A DNA stretch of 64,000 bases from Lunularia cruciata (taxonomy: Eukaryota > Streptophyta > Marchantiopsida > Lunulariales > Lunulariaceae). The stretch is taken from the NCBI GenBank assembly GCA_948567375.1, contig OX419759.1:33023493-33087492 (forward strand), read 5' to 3'. Positions 31,160 through 43,741 of the stretch are shown here, one piece after another. Made by a program: the position numbers and the translations under genes. A model generated the notes under the pieces. It ran no database searches. It saw only the letters and a list, made by a program, of their open reading frames with translations, and was not told where the DNA came from. Every line of letters starts with the position of its first letter. The stretch's first letter is position 1.

Positions 31160-33336
31160 CTATGATGATTCAGATTGGCGGGGTTTGTGGAGAAGGTAGA
31201 GGGACCAACTCGCATCTTTTTGGCGGACAATACTGGTGAATTCTCCCTTTTGACGAGCGACGCTGACAATGTTGCCCATTATAGAGTCTCCTTTCACACC
31301 GGTTTACTTTACACTCCCAGGTGATGATCATTTCGGCAAGAAAAGTACATCTGGCTCACTTCTCCAGCATCAGTCCATCACAGAGAGACCGATTTAACCT
31401 CTAGGCGAGAGCACCGTGATCTTGACTCCACTGGGAGGTAGGCATTTGCATCTTTCGCTTTCTCGGCAGCTATCATTATCTCACTGCAGAAACAGAGTCA
31501 TTGGTGGAGTAGTTGAGAGGGTTTGGGTTAAGGTTAGCCGCAGAAGTGCTGGCAAGTGTGAGATATTTGATCCCAAATTCAGGAGTGTCTAGCAGTGGAG
31601 TCCAAATTACTCTCTGTTCACGTCAGCCAACTGGAGAAGAGAAGGAGCCGCGTGCAATATTCATCACCTCTCGTCAGGAAACAAACTTCTGACTACGGTC
31701 TCGGATCTGAACTATCAGGTCCCAATTGTTAAATCTGGGTGGATCAGATATTCTAGGGTTAGTTCGACGTATTATAAGACGGAAATTAGTGATGGATTGG
31801 TTGTGAAAAGGAGGAATGAACGCACTGTTCTACGCGTTTGTCTGAGATGCATGCGACTGAAAATTTAGAACTCGGTGGCCAACTTGATACAAGTCGGTGA
31901 TGTTGGTCCATGCGCTGAGTAGTGGAACATGATCAGATTCAGAAACTCCACAAACTCTGTCACGCCCACGATGTAATCCCTACCATGTATTACGTACAGT
32001 TTGAAACAAAAGTTGCTGCCTCCTCCTTCGTTCCTTCGAAGAATAACCCTCATCAGGTTATAGACATTGTCACCCTGGCCTTCCGTAATCACTGCCACAG
32101 AGAATGTGAAGCACGGATCGACTCTCTGCAGGACCAGAGTTCGATCTCCCAAGTGGCTTTTACTCCAACCATATCACTCAAGCATTGGAATTGATATGGT
32201 TGATTCTGTACAGCACCTATTTCCCAAACCTGTACCGAGCTTTTCTAAGCATGGATTCCTATACCGCCCCACTTCTGCTATGATCTTGGACAGTAAAGAA
32301 ACCGTGGTCGGCGTGTGACATTTTTACCAAATTTCGGAAACCGATTTGTGCCCTGATTGAATGGCGATAAATTCTTCGGCTAAGTCTGTACGGACGGCAC
32401 CTCCAATCCCGTCCATGCTCGCAATTCAATCATCTTGAAAGCACGGATCGGAACTCTTGTGTAACCGCACAAATAGTTCGCTCGAACCAAAGAGTGGAAC
32501 AGAACTTTATTTGCAATTCAAAGAACCTTCAAGTGACAGTAACTATCTCAAGCACTCTCGCCTTCAGAACTCCTGAGAAGAACCAGGAGTTCGACATGAT
32601 CTGCAGGGAACGAAGTGGCAAAAGTGGACAGGCGCGCATTCGCAATATTTTCTGCCAAGTCAGCCACCACCGGACCTCCACATGGAGGCGGTCGATGCTT
32701 TCAATCATAAGCTGTAGGGCTTCAAAGAACTTCTAAAGTACTCTTAAATACCCACGAGGTTAGACCAGACAACTTAGCATAACACGGAAACTTGCCAAAC
32801 GGAAACGTGAAGGTTAGGAAACAAGGGAGGGGCCACTGTAAATCCAGATATGGACAAAGTCGTATCATCTAGTCTCGGTCACGAAGTGAAGACTATCTCA
32901 GTACACTCCTGATTCACACCTCGTCTGCACTTTCTGTTTTCCTGTTTATGTCAAATAATGGCAACTCTCTTGATCTCGTGAATCTGGTTGCGTTCTACTT
33001 ACAAACTTAATTTATACAAACCGCACGGATTCAGGCACTTCATGTACACTGAAAGACTTTCTATATTAACTTTTATATTGAGATACAAATGATCTGATCT
33101 GCGGTTTCCGCACAGACGATGAAACTGATAAAATGTGTAGGTTTATCCCACACATTTCATTTTGACACTCTGATATATCCCACAAGCTAAATTTAGTTTT
33201 CCCTGTTCTGGGTGCTGCGAATGAGCGACAGTATAATCTGATGGACTAGGACTTATCTAAAAATTGAACGACTGGAATATGGTGTTTAGCAACAATCTTT
33301 GTAATCCATTTGTAGGCCCGCTCTGTACACTTCGTC
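31160..33336. other. spacer or 5' part of the EF-hand gene, nothing recognised
   Basis: Open frames here (31865-32152 minus, 31922-32318 plus, 32494-32736 plus) overlap on opposite strands and show no family resemblance. The N-terminal exons and promoter of the EF-hand gene may lie here, but I could not identify them. Confidence 0.45.
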
Positions 33337-36300
33337 TCAGATTGTCTCCTTCAAGAGATCGTAAAAGACTTTGGGCCGCTTTCTAAAAGATGAGCACACG
33401 TCCTGCAAGGCAAAACCATATGTTTCAGGTCAGAACTGTAAGCCTGAGATACATTGAGGAAAGGGTTTGTAGTCGTATAATGGTTTGGTAAAAACTGCGG
33501 ATGTCGCTGAACAGAAATGTTGAGGTTTAGGGCCAACTAAATTCAACTTCTGAAAATTCTCGTTTCAGCTACTATGGTAATTTTGACAAGATAACGACCC
33601 TAGGTAGAAGGATTGCTCAACGTCTTATTGATTCAGTCTTGGTGATGTGAGAAAAGTTTTGTACCTCGAGAGCAAAAGCTACTCGCAGCAAAGTAGCCTC
33701 TTCCCAAGGACGTCCGATAAGTTGAAGACCGATTGGTAAACCATTTGAGTCATGCCCCACCTGTGTAGCACATCCAGCACAGATTTGCATTTGATGATTC
33801 ATGGCTTAAATGTGATCAGACTCATAGTTTCATACTCCAGTCACTGCTGCGCTACTCGTGTACGGAACCTTTCATCTCCAGAGAAAATGAATCCCAAACG
33901 TCGTACATGACTTTGTCGGTTTTCTACGCCCATCCTTTGGACAAAATCTGTATCTGCAGAAGTTTTCTCGGAGAAAGGTGGGAATTTTTAACAGACATGT
34001 ACTGATATAACCTATCTGGACAAGCATGCCCACATACTAGAAAAGCAAGAGCAGGAAGTGGCAGGGGATGAAACCAGCCACGAGGTCCTCATAATAAGAC
34101 CAGGCATGGTGCTGAGAAACATACCGGGACACTAATTGCTGGCAAACCAAGAAAATTCCCAGCAAGAATAAAGCGCATGAGGTTTCCTGTCACACCAACA
34201 GAGGAATTCGTATTACTGAAAGTGTAACCATAGCATTAGTTATACAGATCTATCATGTCCATCTACAAGGTTCAGATATCAAAATCAGGATACTAGGGAA
34301 CTCTCTACAAGAAGCCAGGAAGCAAGGAGAATAAGGCATTCTCCACTTGCGGAAGACTAATGCTGGTAGGAGAAATCACCGACATAGATTGTCTGCACGT
34401 CAAGCACGAAATAGGAAAACGATACTGGAGTAAAATACCCGGTAGGGTAACTGCACCTGAGTTCTCGAAATCACTCTCTCCAAGTTTCAAGGATGCAGGA
34501 TTTATCTTTGGGGCGGTCATGCTACGAACAGGATCGAAGGAAAATACCCAACTCTGTGTTAGACTCAACTGACGCAGCATAATCTTCAAAGTCCTATCGG
34601 AGAAGCTTGATCCATGACGTTTATCAAAGAAGAGAAGGACTGGATAGATGGATATGCACTCTGTAACTTACGCTGTTGTTGGAGTTACGATAATATCCAC
34701 AGTTTTAAAGGCCTCCATATGGAAGTGCATTTGCCTTCTTCTGCATTTTCAACAAGCAACACCTGTGTGAATCGCAAGAGAAGTCTCTTACAGAAAAAGC
34801 TGGAACTGAGCGCCACAGACTAATCCATGCCACCAACCGGAGCAGAAAAGTAAATTTTCCAGGCGGGCCGAAAGTTGAGGCATCCCCCATCTCACTAGTT
34901 TTAAGATACTCGCGGAGAAAACACTTGACGCTACTAAGCTGTTATCGTATATAAATTACTAGTTTTGCTCTATGTTTAAAGCTTGATGATGTAGCCTAAA
35001 CCATATATGCAGCCAGAAAGAAAGCAAACTCTAACCTTAGACGTTGAGCTGCTATGTAATGAACGGAGCTGAAATAGTAGAAAAGAGCCAAGTTGCTTCG
35101 AGGTTCATGGCCCATTGCCTTCTTCCTGGCAGAGTGTCACAGCCAACAGTTCATCCCACGATAAGTCCTATAAATGAGCTCATTAGATACTCCATTGTCT
35201 GAATCGCTTCAACCTGTGGCATTGATGGCAGTTAAAATGAACTCTCTTGCATATCCATGTAGGTTGCTATAAAATGAACAGGCTAGAGCTCCGAATGTCC
35301 TCCTCGACTGGCCTGAAACTGCATCTTACTGGATTAACATCACCCTTCCCGGAATCACAACTAGATGTGCAAGATATCTGGTCAATATTTCATTAAATTG
35401 CACAAGATTGACACGGTCTGGTCTCGACCAACTTACACAGAGTGGTAGTAAGGACTCAAGCTCGTTGCATATTCACTGCCGACAGTAACCACGTGTCCAT
35501 TTCGCATGTTATCAATCTCCGGCAAGAAAATCTCCTTGGTCTACAGATTTCGGACAACACGTGAGCATAACCACATCGATGTTGTGCACCTCATAAACAG
35601 GATGAATATCCGTGTGACTCATTGGGAAATAAGGTATAAGCTGCGAGGTGTGAAACCCATGTACAAGGACATCTTAAGCTGCTTATCCGAAATCACAACA
35701 AAGTTTAAGAAATGGTTATCTTTGAGAAGCCTCCCCTAACGACGGTACAACCATTCGTGTTTCTTTTGATTGAATTCGCATACCTCTGTTCCATAACCTT
35801 CGAATAGGAGCTCCAAACTCTTCTGGCACACTTCTGCCACTTCAGCGTTCATGACATCCTTAAACCACTGCACAGCTCCCAAGGTTTGTAGCAATATTGG
35901 TTAGATCTGTGTACTTCCCAGCTTGCCAACATTGTCAGTCTTGATAAACGAAATTCGGATTGCGGAGGAAAATTAGCTTTAGGTAGGAGCCTTACAACTG
36001 AGTACTTTCCGAGCTTTAGTTGCAGAAGAGCGGACTTTGAGTCGTCTTTAATGTTCGGCACACAAGGTGGCAGCTGCAGCATGGCATAAACATGATCCAG
36101 AGAAGTTTACTGACTTTGCGCTAGCCAAACTGGGAAACATTTCGAGATGTGTGATGTACTTCTGTGGATCTACAGGACTAGCCACCTTACAAGCATAGTT
36201 CCAAGCTCTAGTAGCAAGCAGAAAGGGACAGAAGATTAAGGTAAGTCTTCTTATCATATGATATGCTGTACTAGAATCTATGAATTTTTCCTGTCTATCC

Positions 36301-39300
36301 TGTCAAGCAATCTACGTTTTCCCTAACAGTCCAGTTTCTTTGCCTACAGAGGAGGGCCACAGAAAGAAGCCACGGGATACTAATGTTTTCCTATACTACG
36401 CCAAGAATACAGAACGAGAGATGTCCTTTCTATCTACGAGGCAAAACTGCTGTAACGTGCCGGTACATGCAATCTGCTAAGTGCTAGAAGTCAATTTAGT
36501 AGAGGCAACAATACTGACTGGTCTGGAATGTAGGGCATCGCTTGGCAGAGATCCAAGACAAGTCGAGTATCTGAAAGGTAAGTGCAATTGACAAACAATC
36601 AGTAAGAGATTGGCAACATTAAAGTGTGATACAACAGACTAAAAGGCCCGCAGGAAGTATCGCACATATCAGTCTCAAACTAGGTACATTTGAGAGAACC
36701 AAAGTGCCCGTAGTATCCGTGCTCATAGAACTAGGAGATCTCATTAGGAGCTCACCTGGTAACGAGTTATAGATCCAGGATGTAAAAGAAATGCTTACAT
36801 AAGAATGAGATCTTCAACATTCGCCGTAATAGGTCCTACAGACTCCATCGTCCAACCCACAGTTGCTAATCTGCAAAGAAAACAAGAGGTACACAGGATT
36901 TAAGTTATTCTCTTGCGTTCTATTTGACTACTAGCATCAGGACTCCTCACCCTTTCCTTTCCCGTTTCCAGAGAAAAGAAAATCTCGATAGCATAATCAA
37001 GATGTTGAAGTGAGGTGAATCTCTTAATCATAAATCCATCACATGACTTTTGCCGATCACTCCTCTCGCAAGCTTAGGTAGACATTTGAGTGGTGGAAGA
37101 TAGAAACCGTTGTAAACAACCCGATTCCATACCCACGTCTCAGCGGATCAGGTAGAGAGATATCCTTAGTACCCTTTGAGTGTAGTACGACCAATAGTTG
37201 GTTTAAGGCCCACGGTTCCACATAAAGCTGAAGGGATGCGAATGGAACCTGCACTCATCACCCGAACCATATCCACGGTGTACATGTTCTAATTAGGTAG
37301 CATCTAGAGTCACCAAAGAATCTGAAATGTTACATATTGCCATGTTTACGGATCCAAATACATTCAATCATGATGAACAGACAAGGACAAACCTCCAACA
37401 TCGGTTCCCAAAGCTCCGGAACATAGTCCAGCTGAGACAATTGCACAGCAACCAGAAGATGATCCTCCTGTGTGATGCTCTGAATCGTGTGGATTCCTTA
37501 CACAGCTGTATGTGAAACACCAACCAAGCATGTTGTTGATTTGAATACTAGTCCTCATATAGAATAGCTTGAGTTTTCTCTGACTCAAAAGTCCTACTGC
37601 TGCAGTCGAGGTGAGAACCAAGCTAGGCATCCACATGATTACCACAGCGCACTATCTAAATTGCAGCAACAGTTTTGTCGATATTAGCATACCCGTAGTG
37701 TGCATTGTGACCTGTGACGCCCAGTCCAAACTCATTCATGTTGGCCTTGCCAACAAAAAGGACACCAGCTTCTCGGAGTCTTGTAACACACTCAGCATCT
37801 TCCTTTACTTCTCGTACTTTGTGAAGCCATGTTGATCCACCTACGCAACGGCACATTCAGTCGTTAAGATACAATTCGAGATGCACCATGTTTGGTAGCT
37901 TACTTTGGCCACTATGAGTGATATCTCGCCTTATAAACTTTATAGCACCAATGGTGACTTTTTCTATTCTTTACCCGTTGATGGCATTGATGAGTCTGTA
38001 TGCAAACCCGTCATTTTGGTCTTTACCTTTACTACCAACAAAATTTCATCTCAATATTTCTTTAGTCTCCACTCACAATAGAAGAGACCAATGTGAAGGA
38101 GCGCAAGTACTTACCTGTGCTGGGATGTGGATAGCAGTCAATATCATCTTTAACCGCGAAAAGAACGCCATCCAGAACCGAGAGAGGACTACCTGACCAC
38201 ACGAGCGTTTTGACTAGCAATCAGCACCGGACAAGAAAACTTGCCCCTGATACCTCGAAAGTATAATCGCAACCATATCAGATTCCAGTGTAAACAAGCG
38301 CTGAATGAGAAACGGAAACGTTATGTTGATAAGCAGTTTTAGTGCATAAATCGACTTGGGAACTCTTTGACGACACCATCGAATATGTGTTTCCAAGCAT
38401 TATGAAGCTTACAGATAGTATATCAACCGACGGCTGAGCAAAATCTTCTAACCTGCAGCATGACGCTTCGTGGATGCGTCAGCTTGCTTGCGTAGATCTC
38501 CCGGTATGAACGACACCAAGAAAGCCATTGGCGGACTTGACTTCTGGGATTGGTCTATTGCTGATATGAACCGCTCAGCTACCTGCGGAAGTCCGGGTTT
38601 GATTAGTGCAAGCCAGCATTCCCTGAAGGTACTAATCACAAGCTTTCCCAGTCTCAAGACACACTTCAAAGCATTGATCCAATCTAAGATTTCTGCAATA
38701 GAGCTTTAGTTGAGTACTTGCCTCTGATGGAGTGACATGTCCTGAAGTGTAGGCCTCTGCATAATCTCTTATGGTCCAGTACACAAATGGGTAACCTGTT
38801 GTGAGTTTTTGTTGGAGAGAAGCAGGAGGCGGGGGTAGACAAGTCAGAGCTGTCTGAGTTCTGGTAAAAGAGGGGCCGTCTTCTTCCATACGTTGAACGG
38901 CCAGCTCGGTAATACCTATAAGCGATAAGCAGATCTTGATCAGCTTTCTCGGAAGGGAAGTGCAACATCCTAGATAGACACACTTCACCCCCAGCTGATC
39001 GGTCCTGCAAAGGGTGCAAGTGTTTGCGTGATGGATCCTTAATGAAGGAACTTGTTAGGACTTACTCTGAGCAGTATACTCTGGATAGAACATTGGCTCC
39101 TCAGGGATGACGACATCTTCCATAACCTGGATTGGATATGCCCACAGGTGAGAACCCTGAAAGGGTAATAAAAACATGAAACGAGCAGTCCAATTAATGA
39201 CCAGTTGCTCGAAGATACATCCAAGCCTTCGATGCATTCACCGATTTGTCACGTGCTTATGTACTTTTCCCAACTTCCCAGCTTTATAGAAGCTCATCTT

Positions 39301-39858
39301 CATGTTATTCGCGAATTTTGACTTGACTGCGCAGAATTTCAACAAGAAATTCAACTCGTCCGTACCTTTAAAACCTTGTTGTTTCTTAGAATACCGCCGA
39401 GCAACGGACGTCCTAAAGTATTAGTTTCCACAGCCCATGTGAAAGCCTTGAGACCCAGTCCCGTCAACCTGGGAGCTGTAAGCGTCAACAACGCACAAAG
39501 TCAATTCCTCGTCGAAAACTCCTACCCGAGATCACAGAGCGTGAAAAGTATGCGCAAGAGCAATACTCTAAGCAGAAGCCACACTACCTTCTGCTTAACT
39601 GAACTCGAGCTCCATTAGAGTTACGTTTTTTGTCGTTAAGCTGGAAGCGAGATATCTTGGGACTTGAGCACCGTGTCTCTTTCTAGAAGGAAGAAATGTG
39701 GGAGTTGAAAGAACAAATAATTCTATGGGCTACTTGAGACCATGGTGAAGATGTTTCTTAGATGAGGACAAGAAGGCGCTACCAGAAGTTCCAGGATTCG
39801 TGTACTCCTCACGAGCCTTCAGAACGATGTCCGCATCGAGCAACGCTAAGGGCGCCAT
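33337..39858 (-). CDS. FAAH: fatty acid amide hydrolase (amidase signature family), 20 exons
   Basis: Exons on the minus strand: 39783-39858, 39366-39475, 39066-39126, 38722-38915, 38453-38582, 38115-38192, 37693-37840, 37393-37505, 37173-37248, 36799-36870, 36519-36570, 35996-36073, 35784-35867, 35437-35540, 35036-35125, 34672-34740, 34457-34521, 34125-34215, 33665-33760, 33337-33402. All junctions keep phase except exon 17/18, which is one base short. Plant FAAH hallmarks are VIPEEPMFYPEYTAQ and YPFVYWTIRDYAEAYTSG. The catalytic triad is Lys in LFAVKDDIDC (near 38150) and the two Ser in GGSSSG and TDVGGSIRIPS. The end reads FYDLLKETI. The enzyme hydrolyses N-acylethanolamines to ethanolamine and fatty acid at endomembranes. 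About 600 residues, as in Arabidopsis FAAH. Intron 4 has a GC donor (GAG then GCAAGT). Confidence 0.9.
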
Positions 39859-41290
39859 AGCGCTGTGGAGACTTAGCTGAGGCACACTGTATCAGGATCA
39901 AGAACGAAATTCAACTGATCAGTTCACTACATTGCACCAGGGCATAACTGGACGGAACTTCTGGAACGGAAATTCTGGAAAAAATTGAATCCATCCTGAC
40001 TTCTCGATCGTTTAAAAAGCGATGGTGGGTACTTCTCAAAACATTGAACAGGGAACACGACGACCTTTGAAACCCAATTGAGACCTTGGTTTCTCAGTGC
40101 AAGCCTATCTAACCTATCTCCTGATAAGTTGTCTTGATGTTGAGCTTCCAGCTCGAGCCTGCGCGTTCCTTCAAGAAAGAGGAGTAAAATCCGCAATGAT
40201 AACCTGGCAACTGACTTCACCTCGATGACTGGAACAGGGAACCCAGTGACTGGAGCTTCTGCTCAAAAAAATGGTATATATAATCCCCCAGAGAGGCAAG
40301 CAAGGTTCACTTTGTTACCCATGATGAACGAAAGTACACACTCCCTATGATAGTTCTGGCAAAAATATCTTTTTCGCTATGGCTCATGCAGAGAAATTGT
40401 CGTCTTACGAATGAGCTAAGCTGTAGGTGACCTAACCTCCCCGTTAAGGCACCTACCGTCCAAAACTTGTGAAGCCGAACTTTCTTTCAATGAGACACCG
40501 GCATTTCTGATCTGTAGAAATTTAAACTCCCCAAAGCTAGAGGTGAAATCAAGATAAAACAAAGAGTGAGATCTCTCTCCCACGGTGCTTGAGACACATA
40601 CACGAGCGCTAGCTGTCAATACATTCATAAACCATTTGATGTCATGAATGCATGCATGCACGAGGCGCTAGCCTTATTTCTCGATCACAGACCAGCCGGT
40701 TTGTGGGTCTGCATGGATGGTCGACTCGAAGGGGAGGTTGCAGATGGTGGACTTCATGCCATTGTACATTATCATGATGACATGCACACCTAATTGCAGT
40801 CACATTATTCAGCTACAAATTTTTTTAACGATCTCTTCGTTCTCATGACAAGATGAAGCTGCCAGAACAGACAGGAATAGCTGAATTGGATCTGAATCTC
40901 TAATCTTCCCTCAGATCTTCTTCTATCCTTTTCGGTCCTTTCCAAGTGGCCAACAATGTCGAGGGACTTCCCAACTTTCCCATGACCGTCAGATAACGAT
41001 AGCCCCAACTTCTTATTCCGGCTCATCATCAAGTTTACTCATACCACGCCATGGAACATCAAAAGCATGAATCTCAGTCAGTATCAGTAATTCCTGCATC
41101 CTTCTTTTCTTCGCACCTGAATATTGGAATACTTGTTCCTCCTAGGCAACCAGCTGGATAGCTTGCACCCTTTACTGCATCTGAATCCCTCGTTTGTTCC
41201 TTCGATCTTTGAAGTTATGAATCTCCTCAGCAGAACGAAGCTCCTCCTCCTCCAGCTCATTCAGAACCGCCTGAGCAGATAATCCTCCAG
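39859..41290. other. region upstream of FAAH, nothing firmly recognised
   Basis: The FAAH promoter and 5' untranslated region should lie in the first several hundred bases. No clear TATA box is evident. On the minus strand near 41200-41290 a short, protein-like stretch (LNELEEEELRSAEEIHNF) is visible, but I found no supporting exons or family. Confidence 0.4.
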
Positions 41291-41359
41291 ATGAATGCCT
41301 CGTTCATGTCTTCGCTTGGCTCTCTTCGTCTCGCACCCCCTCTACAGAATCCAATCTGC

Positions 41360-41470
41360 AATCGACTTCTCCTGTCTATCTTTTACCTCTTGTGTTTTCT
41401 CCTTGTGCGTCTCGATGGGGTATCTTCCCATCCTTCTTGTTATCCTACGCAGTCGCCTCTTTCTTTGGAC
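41360..41470 (+). repeat. diverged copy of the LINE/SINE 3' tail (copy 1)
   Basis: TGTGCGTCTCGATGGGGTAT, then CTTCCCATCCTTC and CCTACGCAGTCGCCT match the 3' tail of the LINE at 43742-43826 in LINE sense (TTGTACGGCTTGATGGGGT, CTTCCCATCCTTC, CCTACGCGGTCGCCT). It lies in the opposite orientation to that LINE. The upstream boundary is not defined. Confidence 0.65.
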
Positions 41471-42760
41471 CGTATCTCCTCTTTTCTTTCTGGCGAGCAA
41501 ATCTTCACATTGCCTCCTGTTCCCGATCCAACAAGCAACAGACATAAAAGTCCAAGGACACGGATGTCAGAAGATGCCTTGAAATTACCCTCTGTCCTCC
41601 AATTACGGCTGCTGCCTGCCACCCCAGGCTGACCTTTCCCGATATTTACGACTCCCTCCTTTCCTTTTATTCATTCATTCCACCGCGGAGTCGATTTCTT
41701 CTACCCCCACGACGGAAAGGTCGAGGGGACTAGTACGACAAGGAACGACCTCAACAGGGCGCCACCGCTATGAACATCAACCTCAACTCAACACAAATCT
41801 ACGCTCACAAGCAAAGAATAGAACAGAGAATCATAGTCACGTTGTCTCGAACTACGGCATCTGTCTATCAAGCGGAAGTTTTCAAAAGAAACCCACTTGA
41901 GAATATCATATCTTCTGTACGTCTGGATCTTTCATGCACAATCAAAAGGAAATTGCACGTAAATCAATTGCACTTTGGTGCAGTGGTGTCTCAGGTATCA
42001 TAATGGAAGACGAAGAAGGGGACTGCCTTACTGTTTGGGATCATTCCAACGAAAGCTCTCAGTGTAAACGGGTGAGGAAGCCCATTCCTAATAAGAGGAT
42101 GTCACTTCAAAATCTTATTTGGGTCGATTTCCATTACATGATCTCGTAAACCTCTTATGGTCATTTCATGATCTCAATTGAGAACTCTATCTCTCTCTTG
42201 TGCTGGTTTTCTAGAGGTTCACGAGATCAAGTAGTGATGGAAATCGAAAACTTTAACTATCTCACTAAACCAACTCGCTACAGTCGACCGTCAATGTTGT
42301 CCACTGTCTACGTAGTTTACAGTCCTACTCGTTCCAACTATTTCACTCTTCGTCTCTCTTTCCGTCCGGTTCTGCTGTACAATGGAGGGTTTCAGTGGGT
42401 GATTTTATCGATTTTTACTCATGTCGATAGGTACCATAAATCTTTTTACAGATACTCTTAAAAAGAATTGGGTTCGTTATGCACGTCGCCGTGAGATCTC
42501 AGAGTTTTATGAAAATATTTTATAAATAAAATAAATAATTAAAATCAGGTAAACTAGAATTTTACAAGTGTTTGTAACTTCACAAAAATTTATAAATCAT
42601 AATTTTCATTTCCTGTAAAATTCTATGTTAATAGGAACATTTTGGAAAATACTCAAATACCCCGACCTCATTACCCAGAACACTACTACTGATTACCAGT
42701 AAAAAGATTTATCGTAATTTGCGATTAAACCCCCAAGTGAACCCCGGAATTCGTCTCGTC
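41471..42760. other. spacer, nothing recognised
   Basis: Short open frames at 41770-42003 and 42168-42461 have no family resemblance. From about 42480 the sequence becomes AT-rich. Confidence 0.45.
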
Positions 42761-43190
42761 TGTGTCCAGTATCCCACTCGACCCTTTGCTTCCGGTTCCA
42801 TGCTTCGCCGGTTTCGTTGACGTTTTCAGTTCCTGGTTGCCTGTTTTGCTCGCCTGCCACGTGGCTTGTGGCTGTCCTACCTGGCTCTGTCGTTACCGAG
42901 TCAGTGCCCGTTTTGTTCCCTACGGGCTTTTCGTCTGTTCGCTCGCTGCAACCGTGGCTTTTGGCCCCCCTGCCCGGCTCTGTCGTTACCCGGTCAATGC
43001 CCGTTTTGTTCTCTTCGGGCTTATCGCCGCCAGCAGGGTTTAACTCTATTTTGTCTCACCCTGGTAAGGTATTGGCTTTTCGCCGCCATTGGGGTTTAGC
43101 TCCATTTTACTTATTTTATCTCACCCTTGTACGATTTGATAGATTCCCCTCTTTTGTGTTTTCTACGCGCTCGCCTGTTTCTCTACTTTG
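42760..43190 (+). repeat. GC-rich repeat with 93-bp tandem duplication and LINE-like tail (copy 2)
   Basis: Two units, about 42841-42933 and 42934-43026, repeat with a 93-bp period (GGCTCTGTCGTTACC..GTCA.TGCCCGTTTTGTT...GGGCTT.TCG). A second, looser repeat follows (GGGTTTA.CTC.ATTTT..TCTCACCCT at 43037 and 43095). The end, CCCTTGTACGATTTGATAG then CTACGCGCTCGCC (43120-43180), resembles the 3' tail of the neighbouring LINE. It could be a SINE using the LINE machinery, or a 5'-truncated LINE relative. No A/B box pair was confirmed. Confidence 0.5.
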
Positions 43191-43729
43191 TTTTAAAGTT
43201 TCCTTTTCGCAATTAAAGAAAAAAAGAATATTACTTGGTCTTGATGCTCTCCAAGATTTGGAGTTAGTTCAGCCATATAAATAAGGTCTCTCCTATAAAT
43301 AACGGTTCGAAGTAAAAGGCTTGTGGTTGGCCTTATATATTTCATCACATTTATAATTCATGGTTGTTCGTGGTAGAAGATTCTCTTTGGCTCTAAGTCT
43401 CCACTTTTCTACCTAACCTGACATTCCTACTTCAAGAAAAAGTAAGTAAATAAATGTCTTTATCTACCCTGGTCGCTCTAGTGGGGGAGAAATAAATGAA
43501 TGAAATGAAATAAATAAACTTCATGTTAGAAAAAGGTGAATTAGCCATGATAGGAAAAGATGCCATACAAGAAAGTGATGTTTGATATTATGATTGTAAG
43601 CTTATAATAATAAACTTAAACTCCAACAATAATTAGACATCCCAAGAACACTAAAAAGATTCTAAAAGAGGAGTGCGGTTAGAATTCAAAACTTCAAGGA
43701 CATGTTAACATATTTCTTCTTTTTTAGTA

Positions 43730-43741
43730 AAGACCAATAAC
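43730..43741. repeat. target site duplication of the LINE, left copy
   Basis: AAGACCAATAAC here recurs exactly at 46361-46372. It extends by a few more bases if a single-base indel is allowed (AGTAAAGACC... against AGTAAGACC...). Confidence 0.85.

Noticed and set aside
33337-39858. GatA or a TOC64-like amidase for the 20-exon gene
   Set aside because: The N-terminal VIPEEPMFYPEY and YWTIRDYAEAY segments are features of plant FAAH; no TPR or GatA-specific context is present.
41291-41632. A 113-codon frame with a leader-like hydrophobic stretch
   Set aside because: It overlaps the LINE-tail-like repeat and another frame of equal length; nothing else supports a gene.
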